Below, piece by piece: positions 10,406 through 23,848 of a stretch of DNA of 64,000 nt. Numbering within the stretch: position 1 is the stretch's first letter; each line of letters starts with the position of its first letter. Both the position numbers and the translations under genes were made by a program. Origin of the DNA: Ligula intestinalis (taxonomy: Eukaryota; Platyhelminthes; Cestoda; Diphyllobothriidea; Diphyllobothriidae); assembly GCA_036362985.1 (NCBI GenBank), contig JAYGXS010000007.1:6499438-6563437 (forward strand), written 5' to 3'. The notes beneath the pieces are model-generated. The model was not told the origin of the DNA and did not search any database. It saw nothing but the letters and a program-made list of their open reading frames with translations.

Positions 10406-13400
10406 GTAATCCGGAACTCTGTTGTTCTATCCCTTTAGGCGTTTGCTCTGAAAAGACTTAATGACCTTGCAGATGAATTTTGGGCTGAAATATCGGAGTC
10501 CGTTGATAAAATAGAGATATTGTACGAAGATCACTCGTTTCCCTACAAGAAACTCGCGGCTCTTCTGGCTTCCAAAGTGTACTACAACCTTGGGGAGTAC
10601 GATGATGCCCTCCACTTTGCGTTGTGTGCCGAAGAACTCTTCGATCCTAATGCGCGATCCGAGTTTGTTAGAACTATGATAAGTATGTTTGTACTGTCTT
10701 CTTCATGTGTCCAATTTAGCCAAATGTATCGACAAATATACTGCCGTTCGAACCGCCGAACAAATCGACCCGAATGCCAAGCTGTCTGCTAAGGATTTAA
10801 AATTTGCTGGTCGGAAATGGTCTAAAGGCGATGGAAGCACGTACTTCCAGTTAGAAGTCGTCGTTAATCGTATGTTTGAACGTTGTTTTGCCCACAACCA
10901 ATTCAAACAAGCGCTTGGTATTGCGATCGAAACCAGGAGGTTAGTTAGCAAATGTGTTACTGCGTGCAATTTTGTTGATAAATCTGTTCTCAGTGACTCA
11001 CGGCCTGCTGGACAATAAAGCAATTGCGCACATCGTTAGTTTGCATTAAATTGTCTTTTAACTCCATCGTCATTGTCTTCTAAAGAGAGAAGACTAACCG
11101 CTAAAAGATTGCAATAGGCTGTGTCACCGAGACGGTGTGAGTCAAAATTACATGTCATGACCAATTTTTATTTCCATCTGATTCATAATGCTTGGGCTAA
11201 CTGGCTTTCACAATTACTGACTATAAATAGTTTTCAGATGTTTTATTTTACATATTTTTTCCACTCTAGTCGTAAATTATGCCTTCGGAATGCCTTCTCT
11301 GCCGTTAAGCTGACATTTTGTCTCATAAACAAGTTTTTCAACCTTGACCGTTTGCTTTTGGGAGCACTGATATTTCTCCTTCTAGTAATACTGCATAGAA
11401 CCACTAAGTGTGCTAGCTTTCGCTAAAAGACGAGCTGCAGATTTTTGTATTCATCATAAAGCTCAATGGTTTTAAACGCGGGCTTAAGTGAATTTGACTA
11501 ATAACGTTTCCTGATCGACTATTCAATGCCAATGCTGCTGGCCCATTGGCAACGAATCCCACTAACCTGATTTCCTCACAACGCGCATCGTTCTTTCGAC
11601 TGTTTTCTATTCCTGAGGCATTATTTGCCTAAAGATCTTGTTATATTGCACATTACGTTTCATTTTGGTACAGATCGCTGTAGGGGCAACGACGTAAAAT
11701 TCTTAGGTTATACGGATAATATAAAACCGAGGAATACTGAGTGGAAGCTTCTAATTAAGCAAACGCGAGTTTTTCACCAGAAATAGAAACAGGGTCTACT
11801 CACTTGTGATACCTTTCCAGTCGGAAATGAGGACAACTTGTACTACCACCATCGAAAGGAAGGAAGGAAGGTTTGACAGCCACAATATTGTCCGTTAGTA
11901 TGCTTTTTCCTTTGAATTAAGTTCATAAGTCTCTCAGCCATAGTTTCTTTACTCGACGTGACTTTCGGCACACTAGAATATATTTTATAGTTGACCGTCG
12001 AATTTATTCTTCAGAGGCACGAAAATGACTTCAAGACCATATTTTCTAAGATTTCTAATGAAGCGCCCAAAAGCTCTATCGTTTTGGTCGTTTTGGTATG
12101 AAAAGTCTGGGTGGGGCAGGGGGGACCAAATAATTTGGCATTCTATCCAGTGTAGGAGTAAAATTTTGATTGCTTTTTCCCTACTGTGTAGCTAGCCCTG
12201 GCTTAATTTCCGCTTACCTCCTTTAAAATATCATCCTTTTTGAACTTACTTATACTTGTACTTGTTACGGCTGTAATCATACCTGATCTAGCCGGCCTCA
12301 ATGATGTCCCGAACAGTACCTCTCCATGCGTGGCGATTTGCGGCAGCGCATCTGGAAAGCTCCACCCAGTCTCTTCTCCAGCAACGGAGACCGAAGATAG
12401 AAGGTCCAAAAACTGCTTCCATGTCTTGACGGACGGTGTCGAGCCAAGTCTTAAGTTTCCCTCCTTTTCGATGTTTCCAGGTGGGATGCAGCGCCGGGTC
12501 TAAGGCAGCATAGCAAAGCTCGTGGGACGGACGACGGAGAACGTGTCAAAACCACCTCAGTCGCCTTTCTTGAATGGCCTGAGATATTCTCGTGATACGA
12601 TCGCAGCAGATGTGAACTGTCTCATCTGAGATGAAGTCGTTATACTTAACGCACAGGATCGTCCTCATGCACCGGCGGTCAAAGACCTCCAGTCTCCGCT
12701 CATATTCAGCGCGCACAGCCCAGCATTCGCATCCATAGAGCAGGACTGACCGGATAGGTGCTCGATATACACGGATCTTCGTTGCGATGGTGATGTCACG
12801 TCGGATCCATAGGCGCTTTCGAAGGATTGAGAAAACCCAGCGAGCAGCATCGATACGGGAGACAATGTCGTCCTTGCTTTGCCCATTCGGTAGCAGCCTC
12901 GCCCCGAGGTATTTAAAGCTGTCTACTTCTTCAAGTTGATCGCCCTTAATACCAAGGGGTGCCTTCTCCTGGCCAGAGAACAACTTCGTCTTTCTAGAAT
13001 TTATGGACATGCCAACCGACATAGCAATCTCATTTAACCGCGACACTACCGACTGTAGACCACCAAAGCTTGAGGCTAGCAGCGCAATATCATCGGCGTA
13101 GTCAAGATCGGTTAGCCGGCGTCCGGGTGCAAGTTCAACACCGTCCTCTTCATGCAGGGTCTTGCCGAGAGTCCAGTCAATGACGTAGTTAAACAGAATG
13201 GGCGAAAGGACGTAGCTCTGACGGACACCAGACCGGATATCGAACGACTGAGAGAGATTGTTGTGGACCAGGACTCGTGCGGTGGTAGACCGATAGTAGG
13301 CCTTAATCATGGCAATGAGTTTGGTCGGCAATCCATCCAGTTACATTATTCGCCACAGGGACTCATGATGGATGGAATCGAATATGGTGGCAAAGTCGAC

Positions 13401-16400
13401 AAAGCAAACGGCCGTCGGTTGCTGGTAGCTATGGCGGAATTCTAGAATGCGCCTCAGTGTTAATATCTGATCCGCACAACCACGCCTAGCTCGGAATCCG
13501 GCTTGGTTGGGTTGTGTCCTGGAGTCACGTTCAGACTGGAAGCGCCTGAGAAGAACAATAGCGAAGATCTTTGCAGCAACATCGATAAGACTTATGCCTT
13601 GGTAGTTCTCGCATCTTGTCTTATCTCCCTTCTTGTGGACAGGTACAAGGATACCTAAGCCCCAGTCATCGTGAACGGCCTCTTCTCGCCACGCCTATAC
13701 AATCACCTCATGAAACCGAGGAGCCAGGGTGTCGATACAGGACTTGTAGATTTCCACAGGAATACCGTCCTCTCCGCACGCCTTGTTGTTACGTAGCCTC
13801 GGCATTACATCGGTAACTTCGTCTTCGGAAGGGAGGTCACACGACACTGTGTAGGCAAGAGAGGATTGAAACTCCGCTGTGGAGGAGAGGGAGGGTGTGA
13901 TGGGTTATTCGTCAACGTTGAGTAGGTGCTCGAAGTGTTCACGCCAGCGATCGACCTTGGCCGAGTTGTCGGCAATAAAACCTCCATTCACATCGCGAAC
14001 AGAATTACAGTGTCGGAGGCTTACCAATAACCTGGCGGATGATTTGGTACAATTTTCGGGTGTCACCAACATTAGAAGCCTGCTCCATAGAAGTCACTGT
14101 TTCGGACCAATACTTCTGCCGGTCATCTCTAGCCGATTTTGCTGTTAGCTTTCGAAGTTGGCGGAAGGAGGCATCGTTTCAGGACCTGACTCGAGTCGTC
14201 TTGGCCGATAGCTGCATGGTTCTTCAGCTGATCTAGTCTCTGCGGCGCCGCTGAGTGAATCCGAGAATCTTCTCAGCTGCCCCATAGATGAATGTCTTCA
14301 GTGATGGCCATTTGCTACTGCCCTCGTCAGCCTGGGCCGTAAGGCGGGACTGTATTACTGTGCTTAGAGCCTCAGTAGTGTTGGTTTGCCGGAGCTTTGC
14401 GACATCAAGGCGTCTCGCACGTGGCAGTTTGGGCACAGATGAGAGGTGAACCTTCAGGCGCGTGCGAACGAGAACATGGTCAGACCCGTGGACGTTACCA
14501 GTTTCGGCACCTCGTATTGACCTGCTATCGTGGACCCAGCTGCGAAACCGTGAACCAACTAAAATGTAATCGATCTGACTGGCGGTACGGCCATCGTTCG
14601 AATACCAAGTCAGTAGATGTTTGTGACGATGCTGAAAGCATGTGTTGGTAACAAACAGTCGGTTGTGTTCGGCAAGCTGCAGCATCCTCTCACGATTGTC
14701 CGTTCGAGAGCCAAGCCCAAAACGACTAAGAAGGTGGCTGTTTGTCGGCTCACCGGGCCCAGTCCGGCCATTCCAGCCCCCGGCAACAATTAGCAGATCT
14801 CGGCGAGGGAGTCGTTCGGCTAGCTCCTGCAGCTGCGAGTAGAAAGTCTTCTTGTCCTGCTGTTCAGCCGCTGATATAGGCGCATACACAGAGACGACCG
14901 AGATGTTCGTGAAATGGCCTTTTAGTCGAACATAGGCCATTCGGTCGTTGACTGGTTCCCATGCTAGTAGTGCACGGTTAGCTTCTTCCGAGAGGACAAT
15001 AGCCACACCGTGTCTACCAGATGAGTCAGTCGGACCGCTATGATACAAGGTGAAATGAGAATCGACCCCCGGGATTTTGATTTCTCGGGCGCCTGAGTCG
15101 GGGAGTCGGACCTCTGCCAAGCAACAAACATCCACGTGATATTCATGGAGACTGTGCGCTGTCAGACTTTGAGTACCAGGTTCCAGAAATGTTAGCACAT
15201 TCCAGCATCCAATATCAAGAGTCCGTTTTTGTTTAGCATTTTAGCTTGCATATTATTCGCCCGCACCACCGAACAAGGGTTGCGGAGCGCGTCGCTTCCC
15301 GCGGACGCCGTAGCATTGGTCGTAGTAAAGTAAGTAGACATCATGAGGTTTCTTGGGAATTTTTAATGCAGGTGGGTCCCCAACGGCTGCTCGGAGTCTT
15401 TGTTCGAGGTTGTCTCCTCTAGCACTTTGGCTCGAGAACCTAACCACAAGGCAGTGGTGGTGGCAAGCAAACCTATTTAATGGCGGTGAACGCTCGCCAT
15501 GTCACAGTGTCGTCATTGGGACTTGTGGCATTTTATGAGGCAGTCGGTGCGCCAGACCTCAGCCCACCGCGCCCTGGTAACACTGTCGCTGCGGCGTCCG
15601 CGACTGCTTATTCGCCAGACCCGGGAGCCTGCTTATTTCGCAGCTAACCTTCACTGAAGGCTGCGCCATTATCCGCCACCTGTGGACGCGCCAGGTAGCC
15701 AGCAGCTAGGCTAACCTTTTGAACACTGAACTACCTAGTAAAAGAACGCTCCTCATCCATATATTTACCTTACATATATTGTCGCAGCAATGGCTCTTGT
15801 TTGTTGTGGTATTATATTCACCTCAGCTTCTTTAAGTAAACCCTTTTCTTCATTCTCTAGAATACTTTTTTTCAAAAGCAAACAGCCATGTATCGTATGA
15901 TCTCATATTTATATGTTCTCATTTTCTGCATACCCCATCTCCGTTCTAGGGAAGACATTTTCGAGGAAGCAATCACCCGTGCCGATGATCGTGATGAAAT
16001 GATGCGCTATGCGCTGAAGGTTGTCTTAAATTTGGTGGACAGCGTGAAATTCCGCAAGCGTCTGCTAAATATCCTCGTTGGAATCTACAGCCAGAAACCG
16101 TCACCGGCTGACTCAGTCAGTATATGTCAATGTCTCGTCCTGATGGACAACCCACAGGTAAGCTAGGCGAAATCTTGCCCCATTTATGTCACTTTCACTG
16201 TAATATTTCACAGTTTCGCCGCGCAATATGCTCAAATTAACGTTTGATTATAGCGTAACTTTCGCTTTCGGGCATGGATTTGGTTTTTAATTAGCTTGAC
16301 CATTTGCACTCAACCGCAGTCGTGTCGTTGGCAAAAATTCTAGTTATGAAATCGAGAACCAATTCCAGTCTTACTACAGGGTGCCCCACAAAAACCCCTA

Positions 16401-19400
16401 AGTTTGTGATTTTTACGGCGGCCGGACCGCCCATGCCGTCACGATCGATGGCGGAGAAAACAGAACACCTGGGCCACATCCGAAGTGAAGCCGCCCCCGT
16501 TGGTTCGCACCCGCATTCATGTCGCCCACGCCATGTTCCGCTCAGTGGTGAGGAGCACCCACACAACGTGGGTGGTGGTCGCAGAGGAGAAGGTTCTAAA
16601 ATGCCCACCTGCGCACCATATGCCAGGAATATTCTGGAAAGACGTGTAGACCCATGCCACAGCTAAGCAATTTCCAGCGCGAGGTCATCGTCCTATTCCG
16701 GAAAGAACATCCAACATGGGGGTTGCAGAAATGTCGGAACATTTTGTCTAAATTTTTTGGTGCCATTACAACTGACCAGTTTAGAGGTGTCGCGGCTGCA
16801 TTCAAACAAGGTGGATCACCTGTAGCAAAGGTGCGTAAGGCTGGTAGTGGCACTTCTTGCAGGCACAATTCCCCAACAAGGCGAGCAGTCTTGGAACTTG
16901 CCACCAGATCATCACAGAAGACATTCAAGTCAACGTGAAATTTGTAAAGAACTGGGATTGTCAAAAGGGTATGTGCACAGAACAATTGCAAAATCCAATT
17001 AAAAATGTTTTCGACGTATTCAATGCCATGTTTTAACTGAAGCACACCAGCAAGCTCGAAAGACAAAGTGTGATGCCATGCTTCAGCGCTTCGGTGAAGG
17101 AGAAAAATGGAAACAAGTGTGGTTCTCAGATGAATCATCATTCTGCTTGTCTGCACCACTGAATAGGCAAAATGAACGCATATATCGTGCAGTGGAAGTC
17201 AAAACTGATATTCCTGATGAAGATTTGCTGATGGAGATAGACAAGCAGCAAAAATCTATCATGTGCTATGGTGCTGTTTCCTGGCAAGGCAAAACAGACC
17301 TCTATTTTATTGAAGGAGATGCTGCTGGGCAGGAAGGTGTTGCACCGAGTCGGAGAACGAAAAAAACTGTAAATCAAGTTGTTTACAGAGAGGAGATGTG
17401 CCCGCAGATGTTTACAGATATTGATCAAGTAATGCAGGGAGAACCCTGGACGTGGCAGCAAGATGGTGCAAAGCCACACACTGCCAATGACACTGTCGCC
17501 TGGCTCCGAGTTAACACTCCAGATTTCATCACACCCCAGCAATGGCCATCCAAGAGCCCTGACCTGAATGCAATGGACTTTTGCATTTGGAGTGTACTCT
17601 TACAGGAGGTTCAGAGACGAAGAATAAGAATCACTGATATTGAGTCAATAAAACATGTGTTGATGGACACATGGAACAACATCCCTCTTGATGTCATTCG
17701 TCGAGCAGCTCAGAGCTGGATGGATCGCTTACGTCGCTGTTCTGCAGTTAATGGACAGCATTTTGAGCGGTATCTGTAACTTGTTATTAGGTAACAGTTT
17801 GTTAATTACACAATAAAGTTGTTAGTTATAATTGTAATCAATAATTTTTATTTTTATAACAGTATAAACATTATCATAAATTTAGGGGTTTTTCGTGGGG
17901 CACCCTGTATATTACTCTTTTACTTTATCTTTTTACCTTTCCTCGGATTATTTCTCATTTCTTGACCGTCTTCGGAGAGGACTTTTATCCCAGTTTTTCA
18001 CCTTGATTTATCTATTTTTCATCAGATCGTTCCTAACCTGCGTAATTTCGGGCATTGAAGAGTAATGTAATGCCCTAACTGAATTAAACTATCCAATCAC
18101 CAGTACCCATTAGTTGCCGTCATTTATCGCAACTATTTTTTCCGCCAACTATTGGTTTTGTTGTACGTTTCTGAAAAAGTCCAGTAAAAATAAGAGGCTG
18201 TTCTTATTAGTCTTTTTGCGTTGTTAATATGAATAAGACAGCTTAATTGTTACGTCCTGCTACTTGCTAATTGGACTTATTCGGTTTCCCATCATCCTTG
18301 TCGGCTTGTGGTTCCCTCATATAACACAGTAACCACAGTACAATTATTATAAATCCCCTTTTGTGGATCACTTCCACATTTATTTATTTTTAAAATTCTT
18401 TAGGCTTTGTACAACTTTTAGCGGTTTACCTAGTGCCAAACCAATATATCTACGTTGTTGGTTTTTCAGACTAGTAATTGGGCTGATTATTTTTTGTTCC
18501 TCATCTGTTTTGTTATCTCTTTAGGGTACGGCAGACATACTGGAGGACCTGCTTCTCCGCTCCGAGGAAGCTGCAGTGACAGCGTATCAGATCGGTTTCG
18601 ATCTGTACGAGAATGCTACTCAGCAATTCCTTCACAGAGTCACAATCGCGCTCTCGCGAAGTGCAAAGCTCGGTCGCCTCATGGACCCAGTTGATGCGGA
18701 CGCCAAAAAGGCAACAACAGAGGCGGCCAAGATGGTTGCGCAGCCGACAGCTGCTTCGGAGGAGGGTTTGGCTACCAAAGCGGAGGTTGAGGGCAGCAGC
18801 ACTGTTGCTGCCGCGATACCTGAAGCAGCTAAGAATCTCTCCGATTCCGACAAAATTACCAAAAAACGCCTAGAACTTCTAAACAGCATTCTGTCTGGCG
18901 ACAAGGTGGGTCTTTTGTATTCTGCATCATAGATCTGGTTGGTTCATGGTGTTTCGTCAACAAGGCTTATGAAATCGTAAAAGTAGCCTTGGTCGTCTGC
19001 CAAACCTTCATTTATTTCGCATATAGTACGTACTTTTACCACTACAACGGGCTTACTCCAGTTATTCGCTTGAGTGTCCACTACCCGGACGGAGCGTCAG
19101 TCAGTATGTTTGGAGTAAATGACAGAAGCTCTTAAAACTGCATTGAAACAGTGCAGAAATGCATAAAAGCCGTGAATATGCAAACATTATCACATGTCAC
19201 TTTGTTATGCAAAAATACATAAAAATATTTAGGAAATATGAGAGGTCAAATGGTGAGGCGTTAATAACAGCGTAATACACGTTCACTGCATTCCACTATT
19301 ATATGTTCAACGGAACCAACTTTAATGTAAACTGAAGGTCTACTGAACTAAAGGAAGTAGTATTTTCGTAGTCCCATAAACTTGTTTTACTAACATTGAC

Positions 19401-22400
19401 TCATATGGCTCTCCTTTTGAAAGCACCGGCTTCTATTTTTTCCCACAACAGGTAATTGAACTGCACCTCCAGTTTCTCATAAGAAATAACAAAGCAGACT
19501 TACGTCTGCTTGAGCGCATTAAGGAGCAAGTGCGCAACTCAGTCACACACAATGCCACCGTGATTGCCAACAGCCTGATGCATTGTGGCACCACGTCGGA
19601 CCAGTTTCTACGTGACCACCTCAGCTGGCTGGGGAAGGCTGTGAATTGGGCCAAGTTTACGGCTACGGCTACTCTAGGCGTTATCCACAAGGGTAAGTGT
19701 GGTTTCGTAAGCAAAATAGGTCACGAAGAAGCATCACACTAACCGAGTGTAAATCCGGTTCATCCATATTACTTTTCAGGTCATGAGAAGGAGGCCCTTC
19801 GTCTGATGTCGGCCTACCTACCGAAAGATGCCAGCGGAAGTTCCGGTTCCGTCTACACTGAGGGTGGCGGTCTTTTTGCTCTGGGGCTCATCCACGCTAA
19901 CCATGGTGGTACCATGACTGGTGAGAGAACGTTAAAGAACACCTTTTAGCGTTTGCTTCCTTTACTTTCATAAGTATCTAATTCGGCTTCTTTTTATCAC
20001 ATTTAAAGAATACCTCCTCACCCAATGCAAGGAGGCCGTCGCAGAACCTGTCCGTCATGGCGCCTGTCTTGGACTGGGTCTCGCGGCTATGGGCACGGGC
20101 AGGGAAGATGTCTACGACCAGATCAAATTGAATCTTTATCAGGATGATGCTGTCACAGGTGGGTCATTATTTTATGATCATATGTTATGCAGTTTTACTC
20201 AGATTGTTGGTGGATATGTAGCGTCTAAGTAGTGGTTTTACTCAGAACACTATGCTCATCAAACCAAATCCCAGATTGTAAGCAAGAGCAGACTGAGGGA
20301 TTTATTGTACGCAGAACCCCGAGTTGCGGTCTCAGGCAGCGGTCACCACTGGCGAAACCAAGACTACGTACAGTCATTCCTGAGCGAATGTGCGTGAGAT
20401 AGAGGTGGCAGCTGCTTGTATGTGATTGTGGAGAAGGTGGTGTAGCATTAGTGTATCGCATTGTCGGAGGGAATGCCGTGTGTAGTAGCCTCTGCTACAT
20501 CGGCCAAGGAGTGGTGTGTTCCAGTAGCCTTTTTGTATCTGCGACTATTTGGACGCACATGTCTGCACCCGGGAAAGTAACTCAAGGGTCTTCAATTCTG
20601 TGAGTCGGAAGGCGCTTCCTGCATAGTTGCGCGGCCTTGAAGCAGTGGGCGTTGAACAAAGAAGTCAGACAGCATTGTTTGCTGTCCGTCACAAATGCAC
20701 ACATGGACTTAGAATTGGGAAAGAATATGCCCTTGTAGGTTTGTTGAATCAGGCCCAGCCAGCCGATGGTAACTAAATCCCCGGTACTGTTATCGTATTC
20801 TTTTAGGCGATGCCACGCACACAGCATACTTATCCCTTCCACTGGTCAAATTTCTGGGAATCTGTTTGAACCGGTTCCATCTGATAATAAGTACCAATAA
20901 TTTGGAAGAATGAGAGGCACATTTGCTTATTGTGCAAAAAAATCAAGGTTGTTAACTGACACCGACGAGTCATGTAGTAGCGCGTTGCAATGCCGATGTG
21001 TGACTGTCTTCCGTTGTTCATGACGCCTATGTTTGAGAGGTGAATAATGTCTGTGAATCCGTGCTGTTCCATATAAAGTACTTTGCTTTGACACTTAACC
21101 GGTTTATCTGTCCTTTTCTCAGGCGAGGCTGCTGGTCTGGCTATGGGTTTAGTCATGCTGGGCACTGGTTCATCTGTCGCTGTAGAGGACCTTCTTGGTT
21201 ACGCCAAAGAGACTTCTCACGAGAAGATTATCCGAGGCATCGCCCTTGGCATCGCTCTCGTCATGTACGGCCGACAGGAGGAGGCTGATTCCCTCATTGC
21301 TACTCTATCACAGGTAACCCAAACCATTTATAAGTCATCGGTTTCTCAGTCGGTTTGCTCCTAAGCATATGTCTTGGATGCTCGATTTTAGCAAAAAAAG
21401 TATTAAGTTTATGTGCGGAGAAGGAGTACCGACAGGAATGACCATTTCAAGTTTGTGAATTTTCTTCAGCCGACCCCACTGAACTTCGGGCTTTCTGGAC
21501 CTGTAATTTCAACCGACTGTTTTTGGTCATTGATCATTTATAAGTCCAAAGTTCTTCCATTGAGCTCGGCGCTCGATACCCTTGTCGGCTGTGATAGGAC
21601 ATACTATTTTTAGAAAGGGCATTCACTAATCGGGCCGGTACTTCTCAGCTAGGCGAGGACACAATTGAGTACCAAGACGCGACGAAAGGGATAGGTGAAC
21701 ACTCTTCCCGCAGTAGCATTTAGCATGTTTGTTGCTGTTCAGATGCCTTCATACCTTCACAGTTCAGGTCGTGTATTTGGCTGGGTTGCACTAAAAAGCT
21801 GCAGGCGTGTTCATCTGTATTTACCGAATAATGCTGCACTTGCCTCCCAATTTAACATAGTCTTCAAAAATTGACTGACTTCCCGCCTGCTGGAGGATCA
21901 ACCACAAGGGGTCATAATCTTAAGTGACCTTACCTGGAATACACGCGTCCTGTTTTGCTTTAGACCACCGGCACATAAGACCGCTCCAGACAGCGACTGT
22001 CTCTGATCATGGGTCTGTCTGAGATACAGAAAACTCAAGTCAATATACTTTTTGCCCCAACGTTCGCATCTTCTTTTTGTAATGTTCTTACTAGATCTTT
22101 TGATCTGATCAGACACGGTGAATACCAGTCTCACGTTATTCCGGATAGTTTCTGTCGGAACCGACCATGTTTTAGCCCCCGGCTCCACGGTAAAGTTCTG
22201 AGCTTAGTGACTAGCTGGCTCACCTTCGGATCTCAAGTCTTCTCGGCTTGAGGTAAAGATATAATTGACTTCTAATGACTAGCAAGCAAGAAATGACCTT
22301 TACTGTCTCGTTTACTTATGTTGATATTACTTCTCAAACTGCAATAATTTCTCCATCCAATTAAGCGACATTTCATGACGGTTTGCCCAGTGACATGTTT

Positions 22401-23811
22401 TTTTGGTGATCGACCTAGTGCAGAATAGTTGGCTGACCTGAACTCCGTTGACAGCCTGACGCGTTACCGGCACACCAAACAGCTATCTCTCGTGGTCGTG
22501 TAGTGCACGTGCAAGAGTTGGTCATCATATTAAATTTCTTTGCCCAATGTAAGCGAACATGCGAGTCCCAAAAAGTAATTGAGAAGATGTGATAACTGGG
22601 GCAATAATTTTATTTGTCTGATTTTTCAAAATTCGTCATGGGCCCTTGGTTAGAAAAAATAGCAGATACGGCTCTGTCATTGTCTCTAATGATGGATCCG
22701 CGACGGATTTCGAAACGGCAGGCGAATAAAACTCTTAGCTCAGTGATAACACGTAGTTCATCTTCTCAAACATAAATTTCTCTGGTACGTCCAATGTAAA
22801 AAGTCAAGTTGCCCAAACGATCGTTTTTATCGATCACACAATTGACTTGACTAGTTTACTTGCCAACTGAGGACTTTCGGAACCGTAGCACCAGCCTGTC
22901 TCGATGCATTTCGGTATATGGCGTCCACTTTTAGGTACCGGCGCATCTTTATCATCGCCAGTTATTTCTCCAATCACATACCTCGGTGCACTCATTCTTT
23001 GAAGATTTTGAAATATCCTGTATTCCTTTGTTTTCCGGTATCCCCCCTCTTATGTCCAATCAAAATTTATAGATCGACTAAGCAGACCGCCTGAGCCCCA
23101 AAGTATTACAAGACAGCAACCCGGCTAGATTGAGAAGAAGATTTGATCGCTTCTTCCTATGACTCGAATGTTCGCTAGATGTTTCCATTCCGAACTGTCG
23201 ATTATAATTGGGTGCTGCACTTGCTGTACCGGTCATTTCACGACTGCCTTAACTTTGCGCATTTTTATTTGATTCATCTTCTTTTGTTTCCTTAGGACAC
23301 AGACCCCATTCTGCGTTGGTGTGGGATGGCTACAATTGCTATGGCCTACTGTGGCACAAACAGCAACGTTGCTGTCAGGCGGCTGTTGCATGCTGCTGTC
23401 AGTGACAACAACGATGATGTTCGTCGATGGGCCCTGACCGCGCTCGGCTTTGTCATGTTCAAGTAAACGAAAATTCTGGTTTCTTTTTTGCATGCAATTT
23501 CTTGCTGCTTTATTCCACCTGATCTCCACGTTAACCTTTGTTATCCCCCTTCTCCACAGGGAAAGCGAACAAGTGCCCTCTCTGGTGTCCCTCCTGGCCG
23601 AGTCCTATCACCCCCACTTGCGTTACGGTGCCGCCATGGCTGTGGGCATTGCCTGCGCCGGCACGGCCAACAAGGAGGCCATCAGTCTGCTGGATAACCT
23701 CCTCGATGGGACCATGCACTTTGTCCGCCAGGGTGCCCTAATCGCGCAGGCGATGATTCTCATGCAACAGAACGGTGTCACCTGCCCCAAGGTACTTTTT
23801 TGTGCTTCTCT

Positions 23812-23848
<37 letters not shown>

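Larger units (their letters stand above)
12240..15715 (-). mobile_element. RTE-like non-LTR retrotransposon in PSMD1 intron 3, antisense to host
   Basis: One continuous minus-strand element: GC-rich presumed 5' UTR (about 15200-15715), endonuclease (15198-14233), a damaged linker (14230-13340), RT (13331-12546) and RT C-terminus (to about 12285). It ends in repeats of the form ACAAGTACAAGTATAAGTAAG at 12240-12262. The order (apurinic-type endonuclease, then RT with YADD, then a short tail with simple repeats and no poly(A)) is typical of RTE-clade elements. Exact ends are approximate. Confidence 0.8.
16377..17907 (+). mobile_element. Tc1/mariner element, DD37D type, in PSMD1 intron 4
   Basis: 1531 bp bounded by ~29-bp terminal inverted repeats starting CAGGGTGCCCCAC on each end (one indel, one mismatch between them). 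TA target duplications flank it at 16375-16376 and 17908-17909. The interior encodes a broken transposase in the same orientation as PSMD1. The first ~250 bp (16400-16640) look more GC-rich than the rest. Confidence 0.95.

Noticed and set aside
23531..23741. Overlapping frames on both strands across PSMD1 exon 11
   Set aside because: Shadows of a GC-rich exon; only the frame matching Rpn2 is supported.
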